A DNA stretch of 64,000 nt from MA-ANB-1 sp965216445. Lineage in GTDB: Bacteria; Actinomycetota; Acidimicrobiia; Spongiisociales; ZC4RG35. The notes under the pieces are model-generated. The model was not told the origin of the DNA, searched no databases, and saw nothing but the letters and a program-made list of their open reading frames with translations. The translations under genes were made by a program, and so were the position numbers. The DNA lies in assembly GCA_965216445.1 (NCBI GenBank), contig OZ244166.1, forward strand, positions 62,001 to 126,000, given 5' to 3'. Of the stretch, positions 43,120 through 51,582 are shown piece after piece (within the stretch, counting starts at the first letter, position 1; every line of letters begins with the position of its first letter).

Positions 43120-43394
43120 AAGTCGGACTCGCTTCTTTCGGAACCGGAGGGCTTGCCTCCTCGGTTCTTTCGCAGACTGCGGGTGAGCAGCGTTCCGAGG
43201 AGTGGTCCCCCGAGCAGGGCGGCAACGGTCCCAAACGCGAAGCCGGGGTTGTTCCCGAGCAATTCAAGGAGTCCAGCTTCACCCTGGCGCTCAACCCCGG
43301 AGAATGCGGCGAGTGCGATGACGACGACAACACCAAGAAACCCTCCGAGAATGACCCCGACGCCCACATCGATCAGCCAGTCGCGGGACTTCAT
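43116..43394 (-). CDS. Small membrane protein coupled to nnrE
   Basis: A 92-residue protein with two TM segments: VGVGVILGGFLGVVVVIALAAF and FAFGTVAALLGGPLLGTLLT. The C-terminus is Ser/Arg/Glu-rich. Its ATG overlaps the stop of the NAD(P)H-hydrate epimerase gene (ATGA). Function unknown. Confidence 0.75.
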   Translation of the reverse strand: MKSRDWLIDVGVGVILGGFLGVVVVIALAAFSGVERQGEAGLLELLGNNPGFAFGTVAALLGGPLLGTLLTRSLRKNRGGKPSGSERSESDF

Positions 43395-44194
43395 GCGCGG
43401 CCCTCCTCCGATTCTGTTGTCTGACGGATCAACCTGATGCGGAAGTCAGCTCCGAAGAATCCAGCTGGCACATCGACTCCTACCCGTTTGTAGGTTTCTT
43501 CTGGGATTCCCAGGTCGGCCAACATCAGCGAGCCTGCAGCGCCGTTGGTGAGCCCCCTCTTGGGTAAAGCGAGGGTCAGTGTCTTTGTTGCATTGACATG
43601 TTCCCCCGGAGCTTCGCCAGATGTGGCGTCGACGCCGCTCGGGAGGTCGAGTGACAGGATCGGAGCGTCCTGAGTGTTGGCCCACCTGATCATGTCAGCC
43701 GAGCGGCCCTTGGGTGGCCCTTTCAGGCTGTATCCAATCAAGGCGTCGATGACCAGAGACGGGTTCGACTCTGAGAGCCGGACCGCGCTCATCTCTTCGC
43801 CTGCGGTTCCGAGATATGCCTTCAGCTGTTCGGCTGGAACTCCACGGAGGCGGGACCGGTCGGTTATGGCCAGGGAGACGTTGTAGCCGTGATTGGCCAA
43901 GTGACGCGCCGCGGTGATCCCACCACCTCCGTTTCCGCCCGTTCCGGAGAGCACCACCATTTGGTCGGTGACCGATCCCACCGATTCTTCGATGGCGGTG
44001 AGGGCGAGGCTTCTACCAGCGTTTTCCATCATCTGAAATAGGTTCGGGCCGGTTTCCTCGATGGCCACTCGGTCGACTTCCCGCATTTCGGCCTCGCTCA
44101 AAGCAGGGAGCACAACACCTGATTCGGTTGCGAAGTTCACCGGCATCTGGAGATCGTACCGGTGCTTGTGAACCAGCTCGGCGGGAGGCATCAC
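43391..44194 (-). CDS. nnrE: NAD(P)H-hydrate epimerase (YjeF N-terminal domain)
   Basis: The YjeF_N domain epimerises damaged (R)-NAD(P)HX to the S form for repair. The protein (up to 267 residues) has LSEAEMREVDRVAIEETG, MMENAGRSLA, VVLSGTGGNGGGGITAARHLANHGYNV, VIDALIGYSL and SLDLPSGVDATSGEAPG. The C-terminal ADP-dependent dehydratase domain found in fused NnrDE is absent. Start may be ATG 44194 or ATG 44146 (MPVNFATESG). Confidence 0.9.
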   Translation of the reverse strand: MMPPAELVHKHRYDLQMPVNFATESGVVLPALSEAEMREVDRVAIEETGPNLFQMMENAGRSLALTAIEESVGSVTDQMVVLSGTGGNGGGGITAARHLANHGYNVSLAITDRSRLRGVPAEQLKAYLGTAGEEMSAVRLSESNPSLVIDALIGYSLKGPPKGRSADMIRWANTQDAPILSLDLPSGVDATSGEAPGEHVNATKTLTLALPKRGLTNGAAGSLMLADLGIPEETYKRVGVDVPAGFFGADFRIRLIRQTTESEEGRA

Positions 44195-44215
44195 CCGGAT
44201 GTACTGTCTTGAAAC

Positions 44216-45295
44216 ATGACCACCGCGTTGAAAGTCCTTGCACTTGTCGCCGGGTTGGGACTGGTCTGGATCACACTGGCTTCAGCAGTCAGAACAGTCG
44301 TCCTGCCGAGAGCAGCCTTCTCCCGTCTCACCCGCGTTGTGTTCATGGGGTTGCGCCGGATGCTGGTTTGGACGTCGCGGAACGCGTCCGATTATGAGTC
44401 CCATGACTCGACGCTGTCGCTGCTAGCCCCTATCGGGCTGCTGGTTCTCCCGGGTGCGTGGGCCACAGGGTTGATCTTTGGCGCCGGGCTGATCTTCTGG
44501 GGGACCGGGGAGTTGTCTTTCGGGTCTTCCCTGGTCCTCAGTGGTTCTTCCTTCACCACCTTGGGTTTCGTCGAGCCAGATTCTGGCCTCCACTACGGAA
44601 TGGCCATCGCCGAGGGGTTGATGGGTCTGATCATGGTCGCTCTTCTGATCTCTTACTTGCCGTCGATTTACGGTGCATTCAGTCGACGTGAGATCGCCGT
44701 CGCCGGAGTAGCGCTGAAGACGGGTGGTTCAATGCACGGACCCGACCTGGTCTTCGATTTCGCCAAGCGCGGATGCATTGACCGGCTGGACGACGCTTGG
44801 GGTGAATGGGAAAGGTGGTTCATCGAACTGGGTGAGACCCACACCTCGGAGGCTGCCTTGGTGTTTCTTCGTTCACCTCGTCACGATCGATCTTGGCTCA
44901 CTGCTGCGGCAACAATGCTCGATGCCGCCAGTCTCCGTCAATCAGTTCTAACCCTGCCCTTTTCGAGTAGTGCCGAGACGATGGCCCAAGCCGGGGTCGA
45001 CGCACTCGGCGACATCGGGACTTTCTTTCATGTTGAGACTCAAACGGTCGACACCAACCAATTGAGTGTCACCAGAGAAGAGTTCGACCTGGCGATGGAC
45101 AAGTTGGCATCTGTCGGAGCGCCGCTTCTTCCTGATCGCGACCAAGCCTGGGTCAAGTTCTCGACGCGGCGGGCAAGGTATGAAGCCGCCCTCCTTGGGC
45201 TGTGCTCATTGGTGCTTCCGCCCGCGGCAGCCTGGTCTTCGGATCGCCCCGCGCCACACTCGACCAACGGCATTCTCGGCTGGTCGATGAACTGA
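44216..45295 (+). CDS. Ion-channel-like membrane protein
   Basis: A 359-residue protein. It has an N-terminal TM (VLALVAGLGLVWITLASAV), then LAPIGLLVLPGAWATGLIFGAGLIFWGTG, a pore-loop-like segment SSLVLSGSSFTTLGFVEPDSG, and a last TM (EGLMGLIMVALLISYLPSIYGAF). The TTLGF within a re-entrant loop between two TMs recalls the TVGYG filter of two-TM potassium channels, with a changed filter. The 180-residue C-terminal part is soluble and helical. An ion-channel role is a guess from layout. Confidence 0.65.
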   Translation: MTTALKVLALVAGLGLVWITLASAVRTVVLPRAAFSRLTRVVFMGLRRMLVWTSRNASDYESHDSTLSLLAPIGLLVLPGAWATGLIFGAGLIFWGTGELSFGSSLVLSGSSFTTLGFVEPDSGLHYGMAIAEGLMGLIMVALLISYLPSIYGAFSRREIAVAGVALKTGGSMHGPDLVFDFAKRGCIDRLDDAWGEWERWFIELGETHTSEAALVFLRSPRHDRSWLTAAATMLDAASLRQSVLTLPFSSSAETMAQAGVDALGDIGTFFHVETQTVDTNQLSVTREEFDLAMDKLASVGAPLLPDRDQAWVKFSTRRARYEAALLGLCSLVLPPAAAWSSDRPAPHSTNGILGWSMN

Positions 45296-45398
45296 GTCGT
45301 TCAAACCGGCCGGATTCGGGTGGAATTCGTATCAGGCTCCGCAACGAAGGCTCTCTCTTGTAAGGGGACAGATTCGAGACACCTACTGGGAGAGAGAA

Positions 45399-45611
45399 AT
45401 GATTCCTTATCAACAAATGAAGACAATGGCTGACCAGAAGATGGCCAACTACCGAGAGCAAGCCGAGGACTATCGGATGGCTCAGAGAAAGAGCTCGTTA
45501 GGCGAGTTCCTGAAGAATATCGGCAGACAGGGCCTATCCAGGTCCGGGGCGTCGAGAGTCGGGAACGTGCTTTTCGGAAGACACAACGGTCCGGTCCAGC
45601 CAGCGATCTAG
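45399..45611 (+). CDS. Small basic protein (70 residues) flanking the protease cassette
   Basis: The frame encodes MIPYQQMKTMADQKMANYRE, a helical Q/M-rich N-terminus, then KSSLGEFLKNIGRQGLSRSG and a basic C-terminus GNVLFGRHNGPVQPAI. It has a GGGAGAGAG ribosome-binding site before ATG 45399 and a perfect terminator 45 bp after the stop, so a real monocistronic gene is likely. No family recognised. Confidence 0.7.
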   Translation: MIPYQQMKTMADQKMANYREQAEDYRMAQRKSSLGEFLKNIGRQGLSRSGASRVGNVLFGRHNGPVQPAI

Positions 45612-45656
45612 AGACCTCCTCAGGTCGCCGGAAATAGGGCGACAAGGAGCGACAAC

Positions 45657-45692
45657 AAAGGAATCCCCGGATGTTTGTCCGGGGATTCCTTT
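45657..45692. terminator. Perfect bidirectional terminator
   Basis: AAAGGAATCCCCGGA (45657-45671) pairs along its whole length with 45678-45692, loop TGTTTG. It serves the small gene from the left and possibly the S8 protease gene from the right. Confidence 0.85.
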
Positions 45693-45719
45693 ACGTAGAG
45701 GGAACGGCGGACAAGTCGG

Positions 45720-46964
45720 CTAGAGACCTGGAATGTCGGTGTAATCCGTCTGGTGGTCGCTCCAGTAGGTGAGGTCGCCCACTACTTCCGATGGCCGACA
45801 GCTGGCGAAACAGGCTGTTGCCACGGCGGTTGCGAACGACGAGCCGTTCCACTCGATCCAGTCGTCCTTCTTGCTCCCACCAGGGCCGGTCAGGCCAACC
45901 CCTGGAGCCACGTCGGTGATCCACCACCGCGGCCCGGCGTCTAGCTCGGTGGCATTGTCGTCCCAGACCTTTTGACGCCCGCCGTCCGCGGCGGCGCCAA
46001 CCGCTCGAACTCCGGGCCATGCTGCGGGATAGAGAGCTCCTTCGCCTGGATGATTCCCTCCAGCCGCGAAGACTTCTGACTTCGGGAATGCCCTATGCCA
46101 ATCCGAGAGTCCCGCCTGAAGAACCACCATGGTTGGATCGCATTCAGAGCAACTCGATGCGCCCAACGAGAGGTTGAGAGCGTCGACACGTGGGTTATCA
46201 CTTCGGAGCCGGCGGACCAACCGTCCAATGGCGACGGCAACGTCGAGCTCTGTTGTCGGATCATGACCTGGGTCACTGTGACCCGTGAACTTGTCCACCG
46301 GGCGTTGCATGGTTCGGGCCATATAGATGGTGTGTTCAGGTGCGATCCTTCGGATGAGACCGGCAACAAACACTCCGTGACTCGCTTTGTCTCCGTCCGC
46401 ATTGGGAAGTGTCTCCAGATCGTTCTCAGGCTCAAGGTCGATCCCTGAAGCCAGCCAATCGGGTATCTGGTCCGTCACGCCGCTGTCAACCACAGCTACC
46501 GCTTTCCCTGGGCTTGACTTGGGCAGAGTCGGGGTGCTGTCCGGAGCACGTGAGGCCCGTGGTGGTGTCCCCGGGCGTTTGGTCAGATGGTTGAGGCGAC
46601 CGAACCCGTGGACCGGGCCACCCCGGAATCTTGGGCTGAGAGCTGCGGCTATTTCATGCTCCTGACCTGGTTCGACCTCCCACAAGGCAAAGCGTCGTTG
46701 GAGAAGATCGCTGAGAATCTCCTGGTCGAGAACTCCGTCATCCGGTGCGGCAGGTCCTTGGTCGGGTGGAGCAGCGGCCTCAGACGGCGGTGCGTCCTGG
46801 TCCTGATTGAGAAAATCGTTGACGCCGGCAGCGGTTTCCAGCCGCGGTCCCACGCCTTCCAATCCAGAGACTTCCTCAAATAGCTGATCGTTGCTGGCAT
46901 CGTCCCCATCGGTGAGTTTGGCGGCGAACAACCCTCTGACAATGTGGCAATCGCTTTCGTGCAT
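45720..46964 (-). CDS. Cytosolic S8 (subtilisin-like) serine protease of the CHAT cassette
   Basis: A 414-residue protein without a signal peptide or TM. The C-terminal peptidase S8 domain (about 150-400) has all catalytic parts: Asp160 (KAVAVVDSGV), His196 (DKASHGVFVAGL), oxyanion Asn304 (FAAGGNHPGEG) and Ser376 (NGSSFATAVATA). The first 110 residues are acidic and Pro/Asp/Glu-rich (DQDAPPSEAAAPPDQ), perhaps a pro-region or regulatory tail. ATG 46964 follows AGGAGGGG. It is divergent from the TPR-CHAT gene 95 bp away. Being intracellular, it is a candidate substrate, activator or effector partner of the CHAT protease. Confidence 0.88.
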   Translation of the reverse strand: MHESDCHIVRGLFAAKLTDGDDASNDQLFEEVSGLEGVGPRLETAAGVNDFLNQDQDAPPSEAAAPPDQGPAAPDDGVLDQEILSDLLQRRFALWEVEPGQEHEIAAALSPRFRGGPVHGFGRLNHLTKRPGTPPRASRAPDSTPTLPKSSPGKAVAVVDSGVTDQIPDWLASGIDLEPENDLETLPNADGDKASHGVFVAGLIRRIAPEHTIYMARTMQRPVDKFTGHSDPGHDPTTELDVAVAIGRLVRRLRSDNPRVDALNLSLGASSCSECDPTMVVLQAGLSDWHRAFPKSEVFAAGGNHPGEGALYPAAWPGVRAVGAAADGGRQKVWDDNATELDAGPRWWITDVAPGVGLTGPGGSKKDDWIEWNGSSFATAVATACFASCRPSEVVGDLTYWSDHQTDYTDIPGL

Positions 46965-47058
46965 GTTGTCCCCTCCTTGGGAGTCCATGGAGACGCCCGT
47001 GCCCCTCCGTAATCAACTATACGTAGTGACATGAAACCGCTGTCAGGAAGAGTGCGCT

Positions 47059-49617
47059 TTGGTTGATCTTCGGGCTGCAGAGCTTCTGGATAGGGCCGCC
47101 GCCGACCCAGCCCAAGTTCTGAGCGAGGCGAAAGAACTCCTCGAAGAACTCGATCCAGACTCGCGTGCGGTCGTCTTCAGGGCGATGAGCATTGCTGCCA
47201 GGAATGCGGCGACGATTGAGGAATCGATCGAATTTGCCCGCATGGGTTGTGCAGCGGCGAGCAGCGATGGAATCCGACGAGAGTGTTTGATGACACTTGC
47301 CGGTTCGATATCCGAGACGGGAGATGTTGTCAGTGCATTGCAGGTTCTGGACGAGGCTTCAGACGGCGCCGAAGGGCTCTTGGCCGCCCAGCTCCAGTAT
47401 CAACGAGGGACGATCCAGGCCGAGGGTGGAGACTATGACGCCGCGATAGAGAGCTTCACCCAAGCTTTTCCTGCCTTCGAAGAGAGCGACTCGGCCGACT
47501 ATGCGTCGGCCACCCTCCACAACCTGGGTTACGTGTACACCCAAGTTGGGCGCCTCGATGAGGCTGAAGGTGCTCTCCACGAGGCCAGGCGGCTCGAAGA
47601 GTCCCTGGGGGCACGCTTGGAGGTATCCGGGACGGATAACAATCTCGGAGTCCTCGCGGCCTACCGCGGTGACATACCTGAAGCGCTTCGGCGTCTCGCC
47701 CTGAGCGACGAGACGGAAATGAAGATCAGCGGAACCGACGTCCCCCGCCATGTCACTCGTTGTGAGGTGCTCATTTCGGCTGGTCTGTTTCACGATGCTT
47801 TGGATTTGGCCAAGAGGATTGCCTCGGGAGCTAAGGCCAGTGGGCGAGGCGAAGATCACGCTGATGCCGTCCTCGTCGCCGCGCGAGCAGCATTGCTTGC
47901 GGACGACCCAGGAGAGTCGATTGACCTAGCGCAGAGTGCGAGTGAGCTGTTTGAGCAGCAAGGGAGGAATCTGGGGTCGGTCCAGGCGGGCCTAGTCGAA
48001 ATCGAGGCCCGGTATCTCGCCGGCGGCGCGTCACGGGATCTCCTCCAGACTGCCTTGGAGGTGGCTGAGAACTTGGGCAATTCCAAACTCGTGGTCGGCG
48101 AGATCCGCGCTCGAATCCTCACCGCTCGGATCGCCATCGATCTAGGAGACACCTCGACTGCAACCGAGCAGCTAAATCTGGTGGGCCAGACGCAGCGTGG
48201 TCCGATTGAGGTCCGGGTTCAACAGTGGTTGGCGAGAGCGCTGGTCCGTTTGGTCAATGGTGACAAAAGAGGGGCTGACTCGGCTGCAAGGGCGGGGCTG
48301 AACCTCTTGGACGAGTATCAGTCGGGCCTCGGTGCGTCCGACTTGCGTTCCGGAATCGAGCGCCTCGGGACTGAAATGGGCGACATCGGATTGCGTTTGG
48401 CAGTCGAGTCGCGAAACCCTCGAAGGGTGTTTCGATGGATGGAACGGACCCGTGGCCGGGCTCTCCGTTTTCCACCGGTCACACCCGCACCGGACGATCC
48501 TGAGCAACCACTCCTCGCGGAACTGCGTCGTGTCTCGGCCGAAATGCGGACCGGTGACAATCAGCTCAACCGTCAGCTGGCCCGGCGTCGCAGGCAGCTT
48601 CAGGAGCAGCTTCGCCGGAGCAATCAGAGACGCCGGCGTGACGAGTCAGTCGTGGCGGAATTCGCGATTGCCAGTCTTGTCGAGACACTCGGCGGTCGTA
48701 CGCTGATCGAGTTGGCGCTCATCGGAGATCGTCTGCATGCGGTCGAGGTCCGTGACGGCAAGTTCCGAATCAAGGACCTCGGGGGAGCGGCTGATCTGCA
48801 GCGCGACCTGGGACGACTTCGTTTCGACTTGCGAAGGACGGCGAGGCTCGGTCGAAGCCCTGATAGCGTCCGTCGGGCGGTGGAGAGCTTCGGCGCGAGG
48901 GTGCTCGGAAAGATCAGCATGGCGTCTGATGAAGTGGTCATCGTTCCCCCTGGTCCACTGATGGCGGTCCCCTGGTCTGCTCTGCCCGGGTTGGCAGGGC
49001 GGACAGTAACGGTTGCTCCGTCCGCGGAGATTTGGTGGCGGGCGCGCCTGACCGAGGAGCGATCCGGTGGCGTTGTCCTTGCGGCCGGTCCTGATTTGGA
49101 TCAGGCCGAACCCGAAGTCCGAAAACTGAGATCCCTTCATCCCGATGGCATCGTTCTTGGGCCCACCACGGAGTCGGACGCCTTCGGTTCATGGATAGCC
49201 GGAGCGAGGCTGGCCCATGTGGCTTGTCACGCTTCCTTCGAGGTGGATAACCCTATGTTTTCCTCGCTTCGTCTTGGCGATGGCGATTTCAACGTCTACG
49301 ACATCGAGCGGCTGGGACAATCGCCCGATCTGATGGTGCTATCGGCTTGTGACTCGGGTTACACCGAGACCCGGGCTGGCGATGAGCTCACCGGGCTGAC
49401 TTCGGCTCTGCTCAGCATGGGCAGCAGATCCGTTGTGGCAAGCGTTGGCTTGGTCCCCGACACCGAGGCCACAACCGAGTTGATGGTGAGATTCCACTCC
49501 GGCCTAACCAAGGGCTCTTCACCGGCGGAAGCCCTTTCCAGAGCACAAGGATCCATGCTCGATGACCCGGACGGGTATATCGCGGCGGCATCCTTTCTCT
49601 GCATCGGCGGGGGTTAG
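47059..49617 (+). CDS. TPR-CHAT caspase-like protease
   Basis: An 852-residue protein. The first 450 residues are tetratricopeptide-like helical repeats (LQYQRGTIQAEGGDYDAAIESF, ATLHNLGYVYTQVGRLDEAEGAL). A basic, coiled-coil-prone linker follows (about 480-530, RQLARRRRQLQEQLRRSNQRRRR). The C-terminal CHAT domain (about 550-852) has VPPGPLMAVPWSAL, catalytic His724 (AHVACHASFE) and Cys764 (VLSACDSG), so the dyad is intact. CHAT proteases are caspase/separase relatives that act as signal-activated proteases in conflict systems, including the TPR-CHAT of type III-E CRISPR. No CRISPR or Cas gene is near. The start TTG 47059 is tentative. Confidence 0.9.
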   Translation: MVDLRAAELLDRAAADPAQVLSEAKELLEELDPDSRAVVFRAMSIAARNAATIEESIEFARMGCAAASSDGIRRECLMTLAGSISETGDVVSALQVLDEASDGAEGLLAAQLQYQRGTIQAEGGDYDAAIESFTQAFPAFEESDSADYASATLHNLGYVYTQVGRLDEAEGALHEARRLEESLGARLEVSGTDNNLGVLAAYRGDIPEALRRLALSDETEMKISGTDVPRHVTRCEVLISAGLFHDALDLAKRIASGAKASGRGEDHADAVLVAARAALLADDPGESIDLAQSASELFEQQGRNLGSVQAGLVEIEARYLAGGASRDLLQTALEVAENLGNSKLVVGEIRARILTARIAIDLGDTSTATEQLNLVGQTQRGPIEVRVQQWLARALVRLVNGDKRGADSAARAGLNLLDEYQSGLGASDLRSGIERLGTEMGDIGLRLAVESRNPRRVFRWMERTRGRALRFPPVTPAPDDPEQPLLAELRRVSAEMRTGDNQLNRQLARRRRQLQEQLRRSNQRRRRDESVVAEFAIASLVETLGGRTLIELALIGDRLHAVEVRDGKFRIKDLGGAADLQRDLGRLRFDLRRTARLGRSPDSVRRAVESFGARVLGKISMASDEVVIVPPGPLMAVPWSALPGLAGRTVTVAPSAEIWWRARLTEERSGGVVLAAGPDLDQAEPEVRKLRSLHPDGIVLGPTTESDAFGSWIAGARLAHVACHASFEVDNPMFSSLRLGDGDFNVYDIERLGQSPDLMVLSACDSGYTETRAGDELTGLTSALLSMGSRSVVASVGLVPDTEATTELMVRFHSGLTKGSSPAEALSRAQGSMLDDPDGYIAAASFLCIGGG

Positions 49618-49713
49618 AAACCTCCCGACCCAGTGCCCCAGTGACCGTATTCGGGAACTTGAGCGCAAGGGAAGGTATAGACGCCCACGTCAGACACCCA
49701 ATCCGGTTATTCG

Positions 49714-50316
49714 TTGTCTACGATCACACCCATCGAAGACCTGACCCATGGCGAATTGTTGACCCGTGCTGCCGGAGGCGAGCGGGCAGCCTGGGATGCG
49801 CTCGTGGAACGGTTCGGGCAAATGGTTTGGTCCACCGCTAGAGGTTTCCGCCTCGACGAAGCAACGGCCTCCGACGTGGCTCAGACCGTATGGCTCAAGC
49901 TCATCGAAAACATCGACAAGATTTCGGACCCTGAACGCCTCCCTGGCTGGTTGGTCACAACATGCAAACGAGAGGCGCTTCGTGTGCTCAATCTGAGCCA
50001 AAGATCGATCCCGACCGAGTTCGAATACGACGTTGCTGACGAGGGCCCATCGCTCGAGTCGATCTTGATCGAAGACGAGGAGAGTCGCCAGGTTGTTGCC
50101 GGGTTCAGAGCGCTTGATGAGGAGTGCCAACAGCTGCTTCGCCTCCTGACCGTCGAGCCGGCTCTCAGCTATGAATCGATTTCGGAGGCAACCGGCCGTC
50201 CAATTGGGAGCCTTGGGCCGACGAGAGCCAGATGTCTGGATCGTCTCAAGGCGGCAATTTCTCGTATCAAGAGAGGCGGTTCAGCCTCTTCGGGAGGAAA
50301 GGAGGAAGATCTATGA
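49714..50316 (+). CDS. ECF-like RNA polymerase sigma factor
   Basis: A 200-residue sigma-70 family protein. Region 2 (about 25-85) has WDALVERFGQMVWSTARGFRL, DVAQTVWLKLIENIDKI and ERLPGWLVTTCKREALRVL. Region 4 (about 125-190) has FRALDEECQQLLRLL and YESISEATGRPIGSLGPTRARCLDRLK, a helix-turn-helix that reads the -35. Region 4 resembles the GPTRARCL-type sigma factors of actinobacteria. Its stop overlaps the next ATG (ATGA). The start TTG at 49714 is tentative. Confidence 0.88.
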   Translation: MSTITPIEDLTHGELLTRAAGGERAAWDALVERFGQMVWSTARGFRLDEATASDVAQTVWLKLIENIDKISDPERLPGWLVTTCKREALRVLNLSQRSIPTEFEYDVADEGPSLESILIEDEESRQVVAGFRALDEECQQLLRLLTVEPALSYESISEATGRPIGSLGPTRARCLDRLKAAISRIKRGGSASSGGKEEDL

Positions 50317-50765
50317 GCCAGAACGCAGGAAACGAACAGCAGATTATTGCCAAGCTCCGCAAAGGGCTCGAACAGTCAGACCCGGTTCCGGGCCTAGTGT
50401 CAGAATTCGCCTCCGCATTGTTCACATGGCGCAATGTCGACGCCGAACTTGCAGAACTGTCTTTCGATTCGATCGACGAGAACACTCCGAGTGGGGTCCG
50501 CTCAACGACGACGGCCAGGATGGTCTCGTTCCAAGCCGGTCAGTGGCTTGTGGACGTTGAGCATGACCCGACAACCGGAATCCTCATGGGAGTGGTGTCA
50601 CCAGATTCAGACTTCACAGTTGAGCTCCACAGCAGGGGGGCTCATTTTTTGGTGGCGTCGGACGAAGGCCGCTTCGAGTTCGAGGATGTCGAGGCGGGTC
50701 CGATCAGCCTTGTCTTTCGGTTCAGCGATGGTCAGACCGTGAAGACGAACTGGATTTTTCTGTGA
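50313..50765 (+). CDS. Small beta-rich protein co-translated with the sigma factor
   Basis: A 150-residue protein, function unknown. The N-terminal 55 residues are helical (EQQIIAKLRKGLEQSDPVPG, SEFASALFTWRNVDAELAEL). The C-terminal 90 are beta-rich, with MVSFQAGQWLVDVEHD, LMGVVSPDSDFTVEL and GRFEFEDVEAGPISLVFRF, resembling a carboxypeptidase-regulatory-like sandwich. No TM, so it is not a classical membrane anti-sigma factor. The ATG overlaps the sigma stop, so it is most likely a regulator or partner of the sigma factor or of the CHAT protein. Confidence 0.8.
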   Translation: MSQNAGNEQQIIAKLRKGLEQSDPVPGLVSEFASALFTWRNVDAELAELSFDSIDENTPSGVRSTTTARMVSFQAGQWLVDVEHDPTTGILMGVVSPDSDFTVELHSRGAHFLVASDEGRFEFEDVEAGPISLVFRFSDGQTVKTNWIFL

Positions 50766-50842
50766 TTCGCGTATCAGAGAGCCAGGTGAGCCCTCCCTCA
50801 GGAAACCGTTGAAACGACGGTGGACGACGAGAGGGGAGCAAG

Positions 50843-51028
50843 ATGCTCTATTCATCAAATGCGAGAGTCTCCCGCCGGGCAAGCCGATGGGCTTGGGCCA
50901 ACCGTCCCTATGAATCGATCGATTCACCGGTGAAGAGATACTTGAAGAACCGCCCCGTGGGCCAGTGGTCCCGGGCAATAGGATTCCGTCGGGCATCCGG
51001 TCGCAAGATGTTGCGTCCCGCCTTCTAG
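50843..51028 (+). CDS. Small highly basic protein (61 residues) at the end of the cassette
   Basis: MLYSSNARVSRRASRWAWAN, then SPVKRYLKNRPVGQWSRAIGF and a basic end ASGRKMLRPAF. Very rich in Arg and Lys; nucleic-acid or membrane binding is possible. GAGGGGAG precedes ATG 50843 and a perfect terminator follows, so it is likely real. It mirrors the other small basic gene on the far side of the cassette. Confidence 0.65.
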   Translation: MLYSSNARVSRRASRWAWANRPYESIDSPVKRYLKNRPVGQWSRAIGFRRASGRKMLRPAF

Positions 51029-51120
51029 GTAGGGCGCCATTGACAGGGGGAGCGACCGAGGGTCGACCAGGACTGGGGCCTCGAGGGGAGGACCTGGTCG
51101 GGGGAGGCGACGGATAAACG

Positions 51121-51152
51121 AAGAAAGACCACCCATGCAGGTGGTCTTTCTT
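51121..51152. terminator. Perfect bidirectional terminator after the cassette
   Basis: AAGAAAGACCACC (51121-51133) and its exact complement (51140-51152) form a 13-bp stem, loop CATGCA; a T-rich arm ends it on both strands. Confidence 0.85.
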
Positions 51153-51170
51153 CTGCGACACCCGGGTTAG

Positions 51171-51509
51171 CTAGTTGGGAGGCAGGCTATGGATGGGTCC
51201 CGGGTCGATGACATCTATTTCAAACTTGGCTTCGCAACAGAAACACTCGACGTGGGTTCGAAGCACCGCTCCCGCCATGACCGGAACTGACAGAACAGTC
51301 AGCCATTGACGGACTTGGTACACCCAATAGGCACGCTCCGTCGATTCGGCCGGACAGAGGAAGACGCCGCTCGATTGCATCTTCTTTACTGGCTTCCATC
51401 TCCAAAGAGAACTGCCCTTGGTGGCGAGTTCGGGTGTCAGGCTGTTGTCCTGAGTTGTCCGATCTCGTTGCCCCATGTCGATTCCCGTTGCTTCGTATTG
51501 AATCGGCAT
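51171..51509 (-). CDS. Zinc-ribbon-like small protein (partly degenerate)
   Basis: A 112-residue protein whose second half fits the zinc-ribbon layout seen in many actinobacterial proteins: SSGVFLCPAE, then YWVYQVRQWLTVLSVPVM in the place of the usual R-x-WFT segment, and HVECFCCEAKFEID. The second CxxC-type knuckle is present as CFCC, but the first has only one Cys (CPAES), so metal binding may be lost or altered. The start is uncertain (ATG 51509 or a later ATG). Confidence 0.55.
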   Translation of the reverse strand: MPIQYEATGIDMGQRDRTTQDNSLTPELATKGSSLWRWKPVKKMQSSGVFLCPAESTERAYWVYQVRQWLTVLSVPVMAGAVLRTHVECFCCEAKFEIDVIDPGPIHSLPPN

Positions 51510-51582
51510 CGAGCGGTCAGCCCCTGGAGGGGTCCGCAGACCTATTTCTGATTGGGAGACACCAAAACGTTAGGTTGGAGTC

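Noticed and set aside
47059..49617. Type III-E CRISPR-associated TPR-CHAT (Csx29)
   Set aside because: There is no gRAMP, Cas1/Cas2 or CRISPR array nearby; the neighbours are a sigma factor and an S8 protease.
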